DNA of 57,697 nucleotides. It comes from Tychonema litorale BBK16. Its GTDB lineage: Bacteria; Cyanobacteriota; Cyanobacteriia; Cyanobacteriales; Microcoleaceae. The notes below the pieces were generated by a model. That model was not told the DNA's origin and did not search any database. It saw only the letters and a list, made by a program, of their open reading frames with translations. The position numbers and the translations under genes are program-made. The stretch is from NCBI RefSeq assembly GCF_021648855.1, contig NZ_JAKJHX010000013.1, positions 1 to 57,697 of the forward strand, written 5' to 3'. Shown piece by piece: positions 24,179-32,942 of the stretch; position 1 is the stretch's first letter; each line of letters begins with the position of its first letter.

Positions 24179-25261
24179 TTAGCGGACAAAATTGAAACAA
24201 GCATAAAATAGAAATGATAATCCCAACCAAATTAGAAAGCAATACCGAGTTAATTGCATTGCTTGGTCAATGTGGTGAACTGTGATAGGTTTATTTGGCT
24301 CGGCTAACAGCGGTTTGTGTTTAACAACTCCCCGATAGGAACTTGTACCTCCTAGTTGCACTCCTAAGATGGCGGCGTAGGCGCATTCACTCCAACCGGA
24401 ATTGGGACTGGCATCTTTCACCGCATCTCTCTGACACATCCTCCAAATGTATAGCGGTTTCCCCGATACGATCGCTAAAGTAATTACTGTTAATCGGCAA
24501 GGAAGCCAAGTCAATACATCTTCTAGTTTGGCGCTAAACCATCCTAAATCGGTGTAAGGTGCTTCTTTGTAGCCGACTGTAGAATCTAAGGTACTGGCTG
24601 CTTTATAGGCGATCGCCAAGGGGACGATCGCACTCATTGACATAGAGTAATCGGCGATCGGCAAATTTCTCACACTTAATAATAGATATAGATGTGGGAG
24701 AGCGAACCCAACTAAGCTATAAAATAGCGGAGCTGTCACACCATCGACGGCATTCTCTGTTACAGTTTCTAACAATGCTCGGAGAATTTCTGACTGAGAT
24801 AAGTTTTCAGTATCCCGACCGACATAAAGACTCAACCGTTTTCGTGCCTTGACTAAATCTCCCACATTTAGAGGCGTCAGCACATCCTCAGCAGCAGCCC
24901 TCAAACTTCGCGCGGCGAAACAGCTTGCTAGTAAAATGGTCTCGATCGCAATACCGAACAGAGGATGTACCCAACTAGCAGCTTGCACGATCGACCAACT
25001 GACAGTATAACTGCCTAGAATCAGCCCGACCGCCAGGATTATACCAGCACCGCGAAGCAGCAGTTTAGGTCGATCGCCTGGGAGACTATCGGCCAAGTTC
25101 GGTCTTTTACCAGGGGGATTATTCCAGAGATTAAAGACAAGTCTAGTATAGCGATCGATCGCCCAACCCATCGCCTGTACCGGATGTGGCCAACCCCAAG
25201 GATCGCCGATCGAGTAATCTAATACAGCAGCTAAAATCAAAACAGCAAATTCATCCGACAT
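24179..25261 (-). CDS. cbiB: Adenosylcobinamide-phosphate synthase CbiB/CobD
   Basis: CbiB attaches the aminopropanol arm to cobyric acid in cobalamin (or pseudocobalamin) synthesis, in the membrane. The 360-residue protein has the family signature LDYSIGDPWGWPHPVQAMG (about residues 14-32), a long hydrophobic region, and TENAVDGVTAPLFY (about residues 167-180). The insertion around residue 45-65 (a Pro-rich loop) is small. It has 4-6 predicted membrane spans. The gene follows the GFA protein gene by 21 bases. No cobalamin riboswitch-like element is apparent upstream. Confidence 0.92.
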   Translation of the reverse strand: MSDEFAVLILAAVLDYSIGDPWGWPHPVQAMGWAIDRYTRLVFNLWNNPPGKRPNLADSLPGDRPKLLLRGAGIILAVGLILGSYTVSWSIVQAASWVHPLFGIAIETILLASCFAARSLRAAAEDVLTPLNVGDLVKARKRLSLYVGRDTENLSQSEILRALLETVTENAVDGVTAPLFYSLVGFALPHLYLLLSVRNLPIADYSMSMSAIVPLAIAYKAASTLDSTVGYKEAPYTDLGWFSAKLEDVLTWLPCRLTVITLAIVSGKPLYIWRMCQRDAVKDASPNSGWSECAYAAILGVQLGGTSSYRGVVKHKPLLAEPNKPITVHHIDQAMQLTRYCFLIWLGLSFLFYACFNFVR

Positions 25262-25282
25262 TATATAGATACAGTTTTAAGT

Positions 25283-25678
25283 TCACAGATTGTTTTCGTC
25301 CCGCAGCAGGTGTACGTTCTGCTCCCAATTAACACCATCAAAGGGTATGATCCGAAATTGAGCAATTGCATCCGAGTCTAGACATCGGACATTCACATCA
25401 AATTGATCTGGATGCGATCGGGGGCGATAAAACGGGTGAATACCGCAAATCCGGCAGAAAGTATGTTTGGCAATGCCTGTATTAAACGTATAGGTTGTCA
25501 AAACATCTTCCCCGCTTACCAAAGTAAAATTTTCTGGTGGCACAATCAGGTGCAAAAATCCCTTCTTTTGACAGATAGAGCAATTGCAATCAGCGGCTTC
25601 GTGTTTGTCAACGGTGACTCGGAACCGGACAGCGCCACAGTGACAGCCACCTTCGTGCATAACAAGTGTGCGATCCAT
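25283..25678 (-). CDS. GFA (CENP-V/GFA domain) zinc protein
   Basis: 131 residues with the GFA fold cysteines: GGCHCGAVRF (residues about 10-19), CNCSICQKKGF (about 31-41) and FCRICGIHPFYRPR (about 74-87), forming zinc sites. Related proteins include glutathione-dependent formaldehyde-activating enzyme, but the group is broad and this protein's substrate is unknown. It lies between the Rrf2 regulator gene (33-base gap) and cbiB (21-base gap) on the same strand. Confidence 0.88.
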   Translation of the reverse strand: MDRTLVMHEGGCHCGAVRFRVTVDKHEAADCNCSICQKKGFLHLIVPPENFTLVSGEDVLTTYTFNTGIAKHTFCRICGIHPFYRPRSHPDQFDVNVRCLDSDAIAQFRIIPFDGVNWEQNVHLLRDENNL

Positions 25679-25711
25679 ATTGATAGGCGATCTAATTTTT
25701 GAACTTACTAT

Positions 25712-26155
25712 CTAAATAATAAAGCTGGTTTCTTCACCCAGAGCAGCTTGCCAACTTCGGACATCATAGTATAAGTCTTCCAGAGAAATACTGTAGAGCG
25801 CCAACACCAGTTTTTTGTGAAGTTGGTTCCACAAACTGAAAGTTACCCAGTCCTCTGCAAGAGAAGCATCAGGAGAGTGTCGAGCCAAAGGTTCAATAGT
25901 TTCACCTACAGCCTCTAAGATTTGTCCTAGAGAGATTTGAGCGGGTTCACGAGCCAATTTATAGCCTCCCTGTGCACCTCGAACTGATTGGACTAAACCC
26001 GCACGTCGCATTTCAATCAGCAATTTTTCGAGATATGGAGCCGGTAACTCCTGTCGTTTCGCGATCGATTTTACCGATGTCGGCTCGAACCGAGGTTGCA
26101 AACTTAGATCCAGTAGAGCTTTGACACTGTAGTGTCCGCGTGCAGTTAACTTCAT
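25712..26155 (-). CDS. Rrf2 family transcriptional regulator (cysteine-free)
   Basis: The 147-residue protein has the Rrf2 winged helix: MKLTARGHYSVKALLDL, SIAKRQELPAPYLEKLL, and the wing GLVQSVRGAQGGYKLAREP (about residues 52-70). IscR- and NsrR-type members bind an iron-sulfur cluster with three cysteines around residues 90-105; this protein has no cysteine at all, so it should not carry such a cluster. What it senses is unknown. The gene is divergent from the cyAbrB gene (263-base gap). Confidence 0.88.
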   Translation of the reverse strand: MKLTARGHYSVKALLDLSLQPRFEPTSVKSIAKRQELPAPYLEKLLIEMRRAGLVQSVRGAQGGYKLAREPAQISLGQILEAVGETIEPLARHSPDASLAEDWVTFSLWNQLHKKLVLALYSISLEDLYYDVRSWQAALGEETSFII

Positions 26156-26418
26156 GGGATTTTAAAATTTGGGGCAAATATTCAGCTAGCTGATAGCTGA
26201 TAGCTTATGCTACAGAGTTTAGAGATTGCTCGCAATCGACAGCTACTTCTCAAAAAAAAGTGCACATTGTTAAAAATATTTAAATAATAGTGGTTAATAA
26301 TCCAGCCGATAGGTGTAATATAGTTTTACAAGCAGCTATAAAGCTAAAGTTTCTTGGCCAAGCCAAAAGCAACCAAGAAAAAACCTGTACACCAGTTGAA
26401 TATTTCAGGACTCAGTAG

Positions 26419-26808
26419 ATGGTTAAAAAGAAAAGCATTGAACCCCTTGAAGGCGAAGGTCTGATCAAAAAGGTTAAAGACCTAGAGAACCTTACCAAAG
26501 AAGAGAAAGCAAGAGCCTGTGGCTACTACACCGTTACCAAAAATGGAGTAGAACGGGTCAACATGATGAAATTCCTGAATGCTCTGATTGATGCAGAAGG
26601 CATTCAGCTAGACGGTAAACAAAACGGCAACGGACGGGGCGGACGCTCAGCTAGCTATCGGATTAGCGTTCAATCTAACGGCAACTTGCTGATTGGAGCC
26701 GCTTACACCAAACAGATGGAACTCCAGCCTGGAGATGAGTTTGAAATCTCTCTGGGACGCAAGCACATTCATCTGCGCCAAATCGATCAAGAAGAAGAAG
26801 TAGCCTAA
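26419..26808 (+). CDS. AbrB-like transcriptional regulator (cyAbrB)
   Basis: 129 residues of the cyanobacterium-specific AbrB group. The N-terminal part contains CGYYTVTKNGVERVNMMKFLNAL (about residues 35-57, split by family insertions), and the C-terminal AbrB DNA-binding strand set YRISVQSNGNLLIGAAYT and LQPGDEFEISLGRKHIHL (about 77-122). cyAbrB proteins regulate carbon and nitrogen genes, hydrogenase and stress responses in model cyanobacteria. The clade (1 or 2) was not resolved. A terminator-like hairpin follows at 26902. Confidence 0.9.
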   Translation: MVKKKSIEPLEGEGLIKKVKDLENLTKEEKARACGYYTVTKNGVERVNMMKFLNALIDAEGIQLDGKQNGNGRGGRSASYRISVQSNGNLLIGAAYTKQMELQPGDEFEISLGRKHIHLRQIDQEEEVA

Positions 26809-26901
26809 GCACTTAAATTTTTGCTTGGACTTGCTTGGACTTGCTTAAACTGGTTCATTGAAGTTCAAGCATTAACTTCAAACAAAATATATATTGATTA
26901 A

Positions 26902-26949
26902 ATCCCCGACTTCTTAGAAAAGTCGGGGATGTGTGTGCTATCTTTTTTT
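26902..26949. terminator. Strong intrinsic terminator-like hairpin
   Basis: ATCCCCGACTT and AAGTCGGGGAT form a perfect 11-bp stem with a 7-base loop (26902-26930). A T-run follows 12 bases later (26943-26949). It lies between the convergent cyAbrB and site-2 protease genes and could serve both. The T-run is farther from the stem than usual. Confidence 0.65.
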
Positions 26950-26972
26950 GAGCCGTTCGTCACTGATATTGA

Positions 26973-28076
26973 TTAAGCGGGGTTTCCAAGAGCTCGTTTT
27001 TCTAATAGTCGGGCAATTTCAGTTTTTTCTACCAGTCCGAGGAGGACACCGTTGTCGCGAATCACGGGGAGTTCTTGGACTTTTAGTTGTTCAAACAGAG
27101 TGACGACTTCTAGGAGGGATAATTCTGGTTCGACAGTGGCGGAAAATTCGATCGCCTTTAGGAGTTCTTTCACTTGAACAGACGGCCAGTTACCCGTAGG
27201 AATTGATTTAAGGTCATCAGTCTCGATCGCACCTACCAATTGTCCTGCATCATCTGTCACCAGATACCGACGCCAGTTCTGAGTGTTACCAATCACGTAG
27301 TTGTTAGCAAATTCTCTCAAGGACAAGTCTTGCGAAACGATGGGACTTCCAGGAGTCACTGCATCTGCGGCTGTCAGCCCAGCCAGTTGATTTTGGATTT
27401 TGGCAGATTGTGCAGATTGACCAGCATTTTGCAACAGAAACCAACCGATGATCAGATTCCAGGTGCTACCAAATATGCCTGTAGCAATAGCAATCCAACC
27501 AATGATTTGACCGACCCGACTAGCAAAAATGATGCCTTTGTAAGGATTCCCTGTAACTTTCCAGACGATCGCTTTGAGGATGTTACCACCATCTAGAGGC
27601 AAACCAGGAATCAGATTAAACAAGGCTAAAGCTAAGTTAATCGAGGCTAAAAGTTGGACGATAGCCGCTGCTGGGCCTGTGAGACTAGCGCCGATACCGA
27701 TCGCGGTTAACAAACCAGATAATAATAGACTAACTAACGGCCCTGCGATCGCCACCCAAAAAGCCTCAGCCGGAGTTTTAGATTCTCTTTCCAAATTAGC
27801 CAATCCGCCAAACAGAAATAGCGATATCGATTTCACGCCAATTCCCTGTTTGATAGCAACCCAACTGTGTCCCAATTCGTGGGCGATAACGGAAGCAAAT
27901 AACAGCAATGCTGTGAATAATCCTAACATCCACGGTGCCACGGGGCCTAATGTGGGAAATAGAGCAGCTAGTGCGCCGCCGTATTGCCACGTTACCAAGC
28001 CTAGGACTAAAAACCAAGATGCGTTGATATAAAAAGGAATTCCAAACAGGTTGCCGACGCGAAATGTACCATTCAT
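26973..28076 (-). CDS. Site-2 protease family (M50) metalloprotease with CBS pair
   Basis: This intramembrane protease (367 residues) has the zinc motif HELGH (residues about 67-71) and the second metal motif NLIPGLPLDGG (about 154-164, with the third ligand Asp). About six membrane spans surround them. Two CBS modules fill the C-terminal third (about 235-360). This is the SpoIVFB-like layout of cyanobacterial S2P. Substrates in this group include membrane-held anti-sigma factors, but none is evident here. The ATG at 28076 gives the usual N-terminus (MNGTFRVGNLFGIPFYI). Confidence 0.92.
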   Translation of the reverse strand: MNGTFRVGNLFGIPFYINASWFLVLGLVTWQYGGALAALFPTLGPVAPWMLGLFTALLLFASVIAHELGHSWVAIKQGIGVKSISLFLFGGLANLERESKTPAEAFWVAIAGPLVSLLLSGLLTAIGIGASLTGPAAAIVQLLASINLALALFNLIPGLPLDGGNILKAIVWKVTGNPYKGIIFASRVGQIIGWIAIATGIFGSTWNLIIGWFLLQNAGQSAQSAKIQNQLAGLTAADAVTPGSPIVSQDLSLREFANNYVIGNTQNWRRYLVTDDAGQLVGAIETDDLKSIPTGNWPSVQVKELLKAIEFSATVEPELSLLEVVTLFEQLKVQELPVIRDNGVLLGLVEKTEIARLLEKRALGNPA

Positions 28077-28350
28077 AATCGCTACCTCTGATATTATGGG
28101 GGAAAGTTTTTTTTCTCTGTTTCCTTATCGTAACGAAATGTAACGAGGATGTTAATACTTCAATTAGGGTGGTATCCGCCTGGGTTGGTTCGGTTGATAG
28201 ATTTTAGAGAAGGAAACGGTATTATCGTCTCCTGATTTCGGGTAACATCAATTAAATCCGTTACAAAATCCATTACCCAACATTTTCCTCAACATCCATC
28301 CGTTACATCCGCTAAATCCGTTACAAAATCCGCTGCCGAACTTCTTCTTT
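28077..28350. other. Gap between site-2 protease and Ycf46-like genes
   Basis: Two direct copies of AATCCGTTACAAAATCC (about 28254 and 28317) lie inside a stretch rich in ATCCGTTAC words. A single diverged half of the palindromic family (GGAAACGGTATTATCGTCTCC, about 28210) is also present. No gene is visible. Confidence 0.5.
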
Positions 28351-29925
28351 TTACTTAGAAGCTGTTTTTGCACCTGCTTGCGTTGCCCAGCGTTTCAAAT
28401 CTTCAATTTGCGATCGCGCGATCGCAGCTAAAGGCACTGTATCCTCGATCGACCTCAAAATATCCTCCGTTGTCAAATCTCGTCGTTGACCGTTGACAAG
28501 CGTTCCAAAAGCTCGATACAATCCATCAATTACCACCTGCTCAATTTCTGCACCGCTGAAATTTTCAGTTCGCTGCGCCAAAATCCCCAAATCAAACTGT
28601 TGCCAAATAGCCGATCGCAATCGCTGCAAATGCACTTGAAAAATATCTTGTCGTTCCAATTCTGAAGGCAAATCCAAAAAGAAAATCTCATCAAATCTAC
28701 CCTTTCGTAACAACTGGGCGGGCAAACCCTGTAAATTATTTGCCGTTGCGACAATAAACACCGGACTGGTTTTTTCCTGCATCCAAGTAATCAAGCTACC
28801 GAATACCGGACACGACGTTCCCGAATCGCCATCAGCACCAGTAACAGTATTAGCGAAAACTTGATCTATTTGATCGATCCACAAGACGCAAGGTGCGATC
28901 GCCTCTGCCAATTCTATCATCTGTCTGACCCGACTTTCGCTTTCCCCAACAACTCCACCAAACAACCTGCCAATGTCCAATCTGAGCAGGGGCAAGCGCC
29001 ATTCTGAGGCAATGATTTTTGCTGACAAAGATTTGCCAGTACCTTGAACTCCCACCAATAAAATACCCTTGGGATTCGGTAGCCCATAGCATCGGGCTTC
29101 ATCCGTAAAAGCATCTTGTCGCATCTTAATCCACAGCTTCAAATTCTCCAATCCGCCCATACTTTTCAGAGATTCTTGATAATTGAAAAAATCCAAAATC
29201 CCTGTCTCACAAATAGCTTGCTGTTTCTCTTCCAAAATCTTATCAATATCTGACTCATTAATCTGTTCTTTAGCCGCTAAAGCTGTAGCTAAAATTCGTC
29301 CGATTTTGGCACGACTTAAACCTTGGAAAGCTTTAACTAACTGTTCCTTTGCTAAACCCGTAACTTGCAACTGTTCTGGATTGGTCAAAACTTGGGAAAT
29401 TAAATGTTCGATTTCCTGAACATTGGGCAAAGGGAAATCAATTACAGTCACTTCTTCTTTCAATTCTGCTGGTAATTCCAGTACGTTAGAAGTCAGAACA
29501 ATAGTTTTCTTGCTGTGTTTCAATTCCCGTGTTAAATTGCGTAATTCTCGGATGACTGGCACATTTTTTTCGGTGTAGGGATATTTCAAAATTGGGTGTA
29601 AATCCCGTAACACAAATATGGTATATTCTTCAACAGCAGTTTTGCCGATGCGATCGAGCGCCGCCATCACCGAACCTTTCCCAGAACCATTATCTTCCCA
29701 GCCGCGCACGATATCCCAGAACAACACCCGCCGCGCCGGAGTTACTTGTAGCGCTACTTGGGCAATTACGGCTTCCACAGGTTCCTCTTCTGTACCCACA
29801 ATGTACAGCAGCGAGTAGTGGGCGCGAATCATCAAATCTAGTCGTTTGATCAGTGCCTCGAAAGGATTATTGCGATCGATCCTAATATCATCATCGGCTT
29901 TAAGTTCGAGGTGATTTTCTGTCAT
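28351..29925 (-). CDS. Ycf46-like AAA ATPase with Walker B Glu-to-Gln change
   Basis: The 524-residue protein has an N-terminal non-catalytic region (about 1-245) of the Ycf46 type and one AAA module. The module carries Walker A GVQGTGKS (about 291-298), arginine-finger region, and sensor motifs (IVATANN, about 392). The Walker B segment reads VLWIDQIDQ (about 346-354), with Gln352 (codon 28870-28872) where catalytic Glu is expected. Ycf46-type proteins are conserved in cyanobacteria and red-algal plastids, with links to carbon metabolism in some species. The change is expected to allow ATP binding but slow hydrolysis. The gene seems monocistronic. Confidence 0.85.
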   Translation of the reverse strand: MTENHLELKADDDIRIDRNNPFEALIKRLDLMIRAHYSLLYIVGTEEEPVEAVIAQVALQVTPARRVLFWDIVRGWEDNGSGKGSVMAALDRIGKTAVEEYTIFVLRDLHPILKYPYTEKNVPVIRELRNLTRELKHSKKTIVLTSNVLELPAELKEEVTVIDFPLPNVQEIEHLISQVLTNPEQLQVTGLAKEQLVKAFQGLSRAKIGRILATALAAKEQINESDIDKILEEKQQAICETGILDFFNYQESLKSMGGLENLKLWIKMRQDAFTDEARCYGLPNPKGILLVGVQGTGKSLSAKIIASEWRLPLLRLDIGRLFGGVVGESESRVRQMIELAEAIAPCVLWIDQIDQVFANTVTGADGDSGTSCPVFGSLITWMQEKTSPVFIVATANNLQGLPAQLLRKGRFDEIFFLDLPSELERQDIFQVHLQRLRSAIWQQFDLGILAQRTENFSGAEIEQVVIDGLYRAFGTLVNGQRRDLTTEDILRSIEDTVPLAAIARSQIEDLKRWATQAGAKTASK

Positions 29926-29977
29926 TTTATTTGATATTTTAGAGTGAGTTTAAGAATTTAAGTTAGATTAAAAATAC

Positions 29978-30043
29978 AGTTCGTAGCCAGGACTTTAGTC
30001 ATTCAAAACTATGTTAAAAAGACTAAAGTTTCTACTACGAACT
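29978..30043. repeat. Inverted repeat, AGTTCGTAG...CTACGAACT
   Basis: AGTTCGTAG and GACTTTAGTC at the left (29978-30000) are answered by GACTAAAGT and CTACGAACT at the right (30021-30043), with a 20-base loop. It lies between the Ycf46-like and DUF2470 genes. This is a common kind of cyanobacterial dispersed hairpin. Confidence 0.7.
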
Positions 30044-30074
30044 TTTAAAGTATAACAGAATAATAGACTATTGG

Positions 30075-30359
30075 CTATTTTGCAGCTTTTCGAGCTTGTT
30101 TGAGCATTTCAATCAAAGTGTGGTGAGCATCTTCAGCATCTTTCAAAGTGTGCTCGAAATTTACTCTGACTGGCAAAGTTTCGCCATTGACTTCGGCGGT
30201 TAAATCCATGCCATTCGCATCAATCGCCAGCATTTGAGCTGATGTAGCATCTGGTTTGTCACCAAATGCTTGAGCATAAATCACTACAGCGCTAGCATGG
30301 TCTTCATTCATGTGGGTGCAGATGCGATCGCTAACCTCAATCGAAAACTGTTCTGACAT
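30075..30359 (-). CDS. DUF2470 domain protein
   Basis: A 94-residue protein that is one DUF2470 domain: ICTHMNEDHASAVVIYAQAFG (residues about 13-33), AIDANGMDLTAEVNGE and a final helical segment. DUF2470 occurs at the C-terminus of heme-degrading HugZ-type proteins and in heme- or chlorophyll-related plant and cyanobacterial proteins; here it stands alone. A link with tetrapyrroles is plausible but not shown. The gene precedes Ycf46-like on the same strand, separated by a hairpin. Confidence 0.85.
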   Translation of the reverse strand: MSEQFSIEVSDRICTHMNEDHASAVVIYAQAFGDKPDATSAQMLAIDANGMDLTAEVNGETLPVRVNFEHTLKDAEDAHHTLIEMLKQARKAAK

Positions 30360-30504
30360 CAGTGGAGTCCTTCCTATGCAATATTAATCAATTGTACTGC
30401 GAATCGTGGTTGACAAGTCACTTCGCAATTTGCTAAGATAGCACCAAAAGTATTCTAATAAGAGTTTCATTAATGCGTAAATTTGTTTGTGATCGAGGAA
30501 CTGT

Positions 30505-30813
30505 ATGCACGTTATCTCTCAATCAGCGCTCAGGAAATTCTGGGAAAAGTATCCTGACGCTGAAACAAGTCTACGCTCTTGGTACAAAATAGCAACAACC
30601 GCAGAGTGGTCAAATCTAGCTGAAGTGAAAGCAGTTTTTTCCTCAGCAGATCGAGTTGGCAATTTTACAGTCTTTAACATAAGAGGTAACAACTATAGAC
30701 TAATTACTTTCATAGATTATGAATATCGACCTAAAAAAGTTTTTATTAGAGCTGTACTTACCCACGAAGAATATGATGAAGATAAATGGAAAAAAGACCC
30801 GTGGTATGAATGA
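30505..30813 (+). CDS. higB: HigB-type mRNA interferase toxin
   Basis: 102 residues of the HigB/RelE-like family: MHVISQSALRKFWEKYPDAE, WYKIATTAEWSNLAEVKAVF, RVGNFTVFNIRGNNYRLI and VFIRAVLTHEEYD. These toxins cut mRNA at ribosomes. The toxin-first order is the HigBA norm. The stop codon is near a potential overlapping start (ATG 30810) for the antitoxin, but I prefer the later ATG at 30846. Confidence 0.9.
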   Translation: MHVISQSALRKFWEKYPDAETSLRSWYKIATTAEWSNLAEVKAVFSSADRVGNFTVFNIRGNNYRLITFIDYEYRPKKVFIRAVLTHEEYDEDKWKKDPWYE

Positions 30814-30845
30814 TAATTTTTTACTTTCTTATATTGGATACTCAG

Positions 30846-31262
30846 ATGAACAACTCTAGTGCTTATATCGAATTACTACAAGCATTTCCCCCACGGCCCA
30901 TAAATGCTGAGGAGGAATTAGCAGCAACTCAAGCAACGATAGACTCTTTATTAGATAAAGGCGAACTGACTCGTGACGAACGCGACTACCTCCATGTACT
31001 CGGAATGCTTGTTTATGAGTACGAGCAAACTTTAGAACCCATACCTGACATTTATGGAGTAGAACTATTAAAGGCTTTAATTGAAGAATTTGAACTGAGA
31101 CAAAAAGACCTAGTTCCTATTTTTAAAACAGAGTCTATTGTCTCAGATATCCTCCGTGAAAAGCGCCAACTTACAACCGAACACATACAAAAACTTGCAG
31201 AGTTTTTCAGTGTTTCCCCGGCAGTCTTTTTTCCGCTGCATCCAGTTAAAACAACTGCTTGA
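30846..31262 (+). CDS. higA: HigA-type antitoxin
   Basis: From ATG 30846 the protein has 138 residues: AYIELLQAFPPRPINAEEELAATQ at the start and the C-terminal HTH of the Xre type (SIVSDILREKRQLTTEHIQKLAEFF), which would bind its own promoter. The ORF can start at ATG 30810, overlapping higB (ATGA), adding 12 hydrophobic residues; family members usually begin near residue 13. It neutralises HigB and represses the operon; this is family knowledge. The operon is followed by an inverted repeat at 31304. Confidence 0.85.
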   Translation: MNNSSAYIELLQAFPPRPINAEEELAATQATIDSLLDKGELTRDERDYLHVLGMLVYEYEQTLEPIPDIYGVELLKALIEEFELRQKDLVPIFKTESIVSDILREKRQLTTEHIQKLAEFFSVSPAVFFPLHPVKTTA

Positions 31263-31303
31263 ATTTAAAACGATATTTTTGTTTGTAGTAAGGAATTTAG
31301 TCT

Positions 31304-31368
31304 AGAAACCGGGTTTTTGTCGAAAATACCGCATCAAAACCGACAAATTCCGTAAAAACCCGGTTTCT
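31304..31368. repeat. Inverted repeat AGAAACCGGGTTTTT, copy 1
   Basis: AGAAACCGGGTTTTT (31304-31318) and AAAAACCCGGTTTCT (31354-31368), a perfect 15-bp pair around a loop of 35 bases that holds a second pair (TTGTCG/CGACAA). It lies after higA and may terminate transcription. Copies are at 36724 and 51151. Confidence 0.85.
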
Positions 31369-31470
31369 TTGTCGGAGTCGGTAAATCCTGAGAATGCTTC
31401 CTTTTCATTGCTTTTTAAAGGCGAGACAGTTTATGATAATTAGCAATTGAAAAAAATTAAGCAACCTGCC

Positions 31471-32820
31471 ATGCTGTGGACGCCCGGACAAATCCTCGAA
31501 ACTCGCCCTTTCCGCATCGACACTATCCTCGGAATGGGGGGATTTGGCATGACTTACAAAGCCACACACTTGCAACTTAACTATCAAGTTGTCCTCAAAA
31601 CGCCGAATCTGAGTTTGCAAAATGACCCGGAATATCCCAACTTTGTCCGCAGATTTATCCGCGAAGGGCAAATCTTAGCCAAATTTTGCCAAAACGCCCA
31701 TCCTGGAATTGTCCGCATTAGCGATTTGTTTGAGGAAAAAGGCCTTCACTGTTTGGTAATGGATTTAATAGTCGGGCAAAGTTTATTTAATGCCGTACAG
31801 CAACATGGGCGATTCCCGGATACAGAAGCAGTGGCAATTATCCGCCAAATTGGAGAAGCATTAAGTGATGTTCACCAAGCAGGAATTGTCCATCGAGATG
31901 CTCATCCGGGTAATATTATGTTGCGTCCCAACGGGCAAGCAGTGTTAATTGATTTTGGTCTTGCAAGTGAATTAATGCCAACTGTTATTAGCAGCAAACA
32001 TCCTTATAACCCTGCTTTTGCTCCTTGGGAACAATATATTGAAGGTAGTGGTAAACCAACGGTTGATATTTATGCTTTGGCTGCATCTTTATATTATGCA
32101 GTAACCGGACAAACGCCAACACCTTCCGTCAAGCGACAGTTTCAAAATGAATCGTTGCCACCTGCAAAGGATTTTGGGGTAAAAGATTGGGTGAGTTTAG
32201 CAATAGAAAAAGGGATGGCATCCGAAGCGCAAAAGCGGCCGCAGTCGATGCAAGATTGGTTGATTTATCTCCGGGAACCGATTCCGCCAACAGTTGCCGA
32301 TGTTTCGGTACAGCTTAAATCGGCGCGGGGTGTTGACTATACTCGTTTGCGGGATTTATTGGCGGCGGGGAAGTGGAAAGAGGCGGATGGGGAAACACTC
32401 AAGATGATGCTGAAAGCTGCTAGACGGGAGAAGGAAGGTTGGTTCACAAAGGAATCGATCGAGAATTTTCCTGGCGATGATTTGCGGACGATCGACCAGT
32501 TGTGGGTAAAATACAGTCAGGGTCACTTTGGCTTTAGCGTCCAGAAAAAAATCTGGTTGGAACTGGGCGGAAAAGTTAATTATGACACTGAATGCAAGCT
32601 AGGCGATCGTGTGGGTTGGAGAAAGAGGAGAAAGGGGAGGAAAGGTTGGTTGGAGTACGATGACCTGACGTTTAATCCAAAGCAAGCATCACGGGGACAC
32701 CTCCCGTCGTGTGCGCGTGTGTTTGCGTTGGGGGGAGAAGGATTGGGTTGGGTTGTTGGGGTGTTGGGGTGGTTGGGGTTGGTTGTGTGGTTCTCTCTTC
32801 TCTCGCATCAAGAGCTGTAA
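31471..32820 (+). CDS. Serine/threonine kinase-GUN4 fusion
   Basis: 449 residues from ATG 31471 (a TTG at 31447 would add eight). The kinase domain (about 10-265) has the glycine loop GMGGFGMTYKA, an invariant Lys in VVLKTPN, the catalytic loop HRDAHPGNIML and IDFGLA. The usual catalytic-loop Lys is His here (codon 31903-31905). The GUN4 domain (about 285-430; YTRLRDLLAAGKWKEADGET, LWVKYSQGHFGFSVQKKIW) is the chlorophyll-synthesis regulator fold that binds porphyrins. Its last segment is broken by a G/T-rich low-complexity tract at about 32730-32795, which translates to Gly/Trp/Val-rich residues before the WFSLLSHQEL end. Signalling linked to tetrapyrroles is inference. Confidence 0.85.
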   Translation: MLWTPGQILETRPFRIDTILGMGGFGMTYKATHLQLNYQVVLKTPNLSLQNDPEYPNFVRRFIREGQILAKFCQNAHPGIVRISDLFEEKGLHCLVMDLIVGQSLFNAVQQHGRFPDTEAVAIIRQIGEALSDVHQAGIVHRDAHPGNIMLRPNGQAVLIDFGLASELMPTVISSKHPYNPAFAPWEQYIEGSGKPTVDIYALAASLYYAVTGQTPTPSVKRQFQNESLPPAKDFGVKDWVSLAIEKGMASEAQKRPQSMQDWLIYLREPIPPTVADVSVQLKSARGVDYTRLRDLLAAGKWKEADGETLKMMLKAARREKEGWFTKESIENFPGDDLRTIDQLWVKYSQGHFGFSVQKKIWLELGGKVNYDTECKLGDRVGWRKRRKGRKGWLEYDDLTFNPKQASRGHLPSCARVFALGGEGLGWVVGVLGWLGLVVWFSLLSHQEL

Positions 32821-32942
32821 GCTGTAATCTATAGCAATTTCAGCCCCTTGTTAAGTATTTATTCTCGAACCTTTTTTACGAACATAGGGTTAATTAGCGA
32901 ACAGTAATGCACCAATCCTATTAAAATATATACAGCTTAGAT

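Noticed and set aside
27574..28032. 152-codon plus-strand ORF opposite the site-2 protease gene.
   Set aside because: Antisense to conserved membrane and HELGH coding sequence; no homology recognised.
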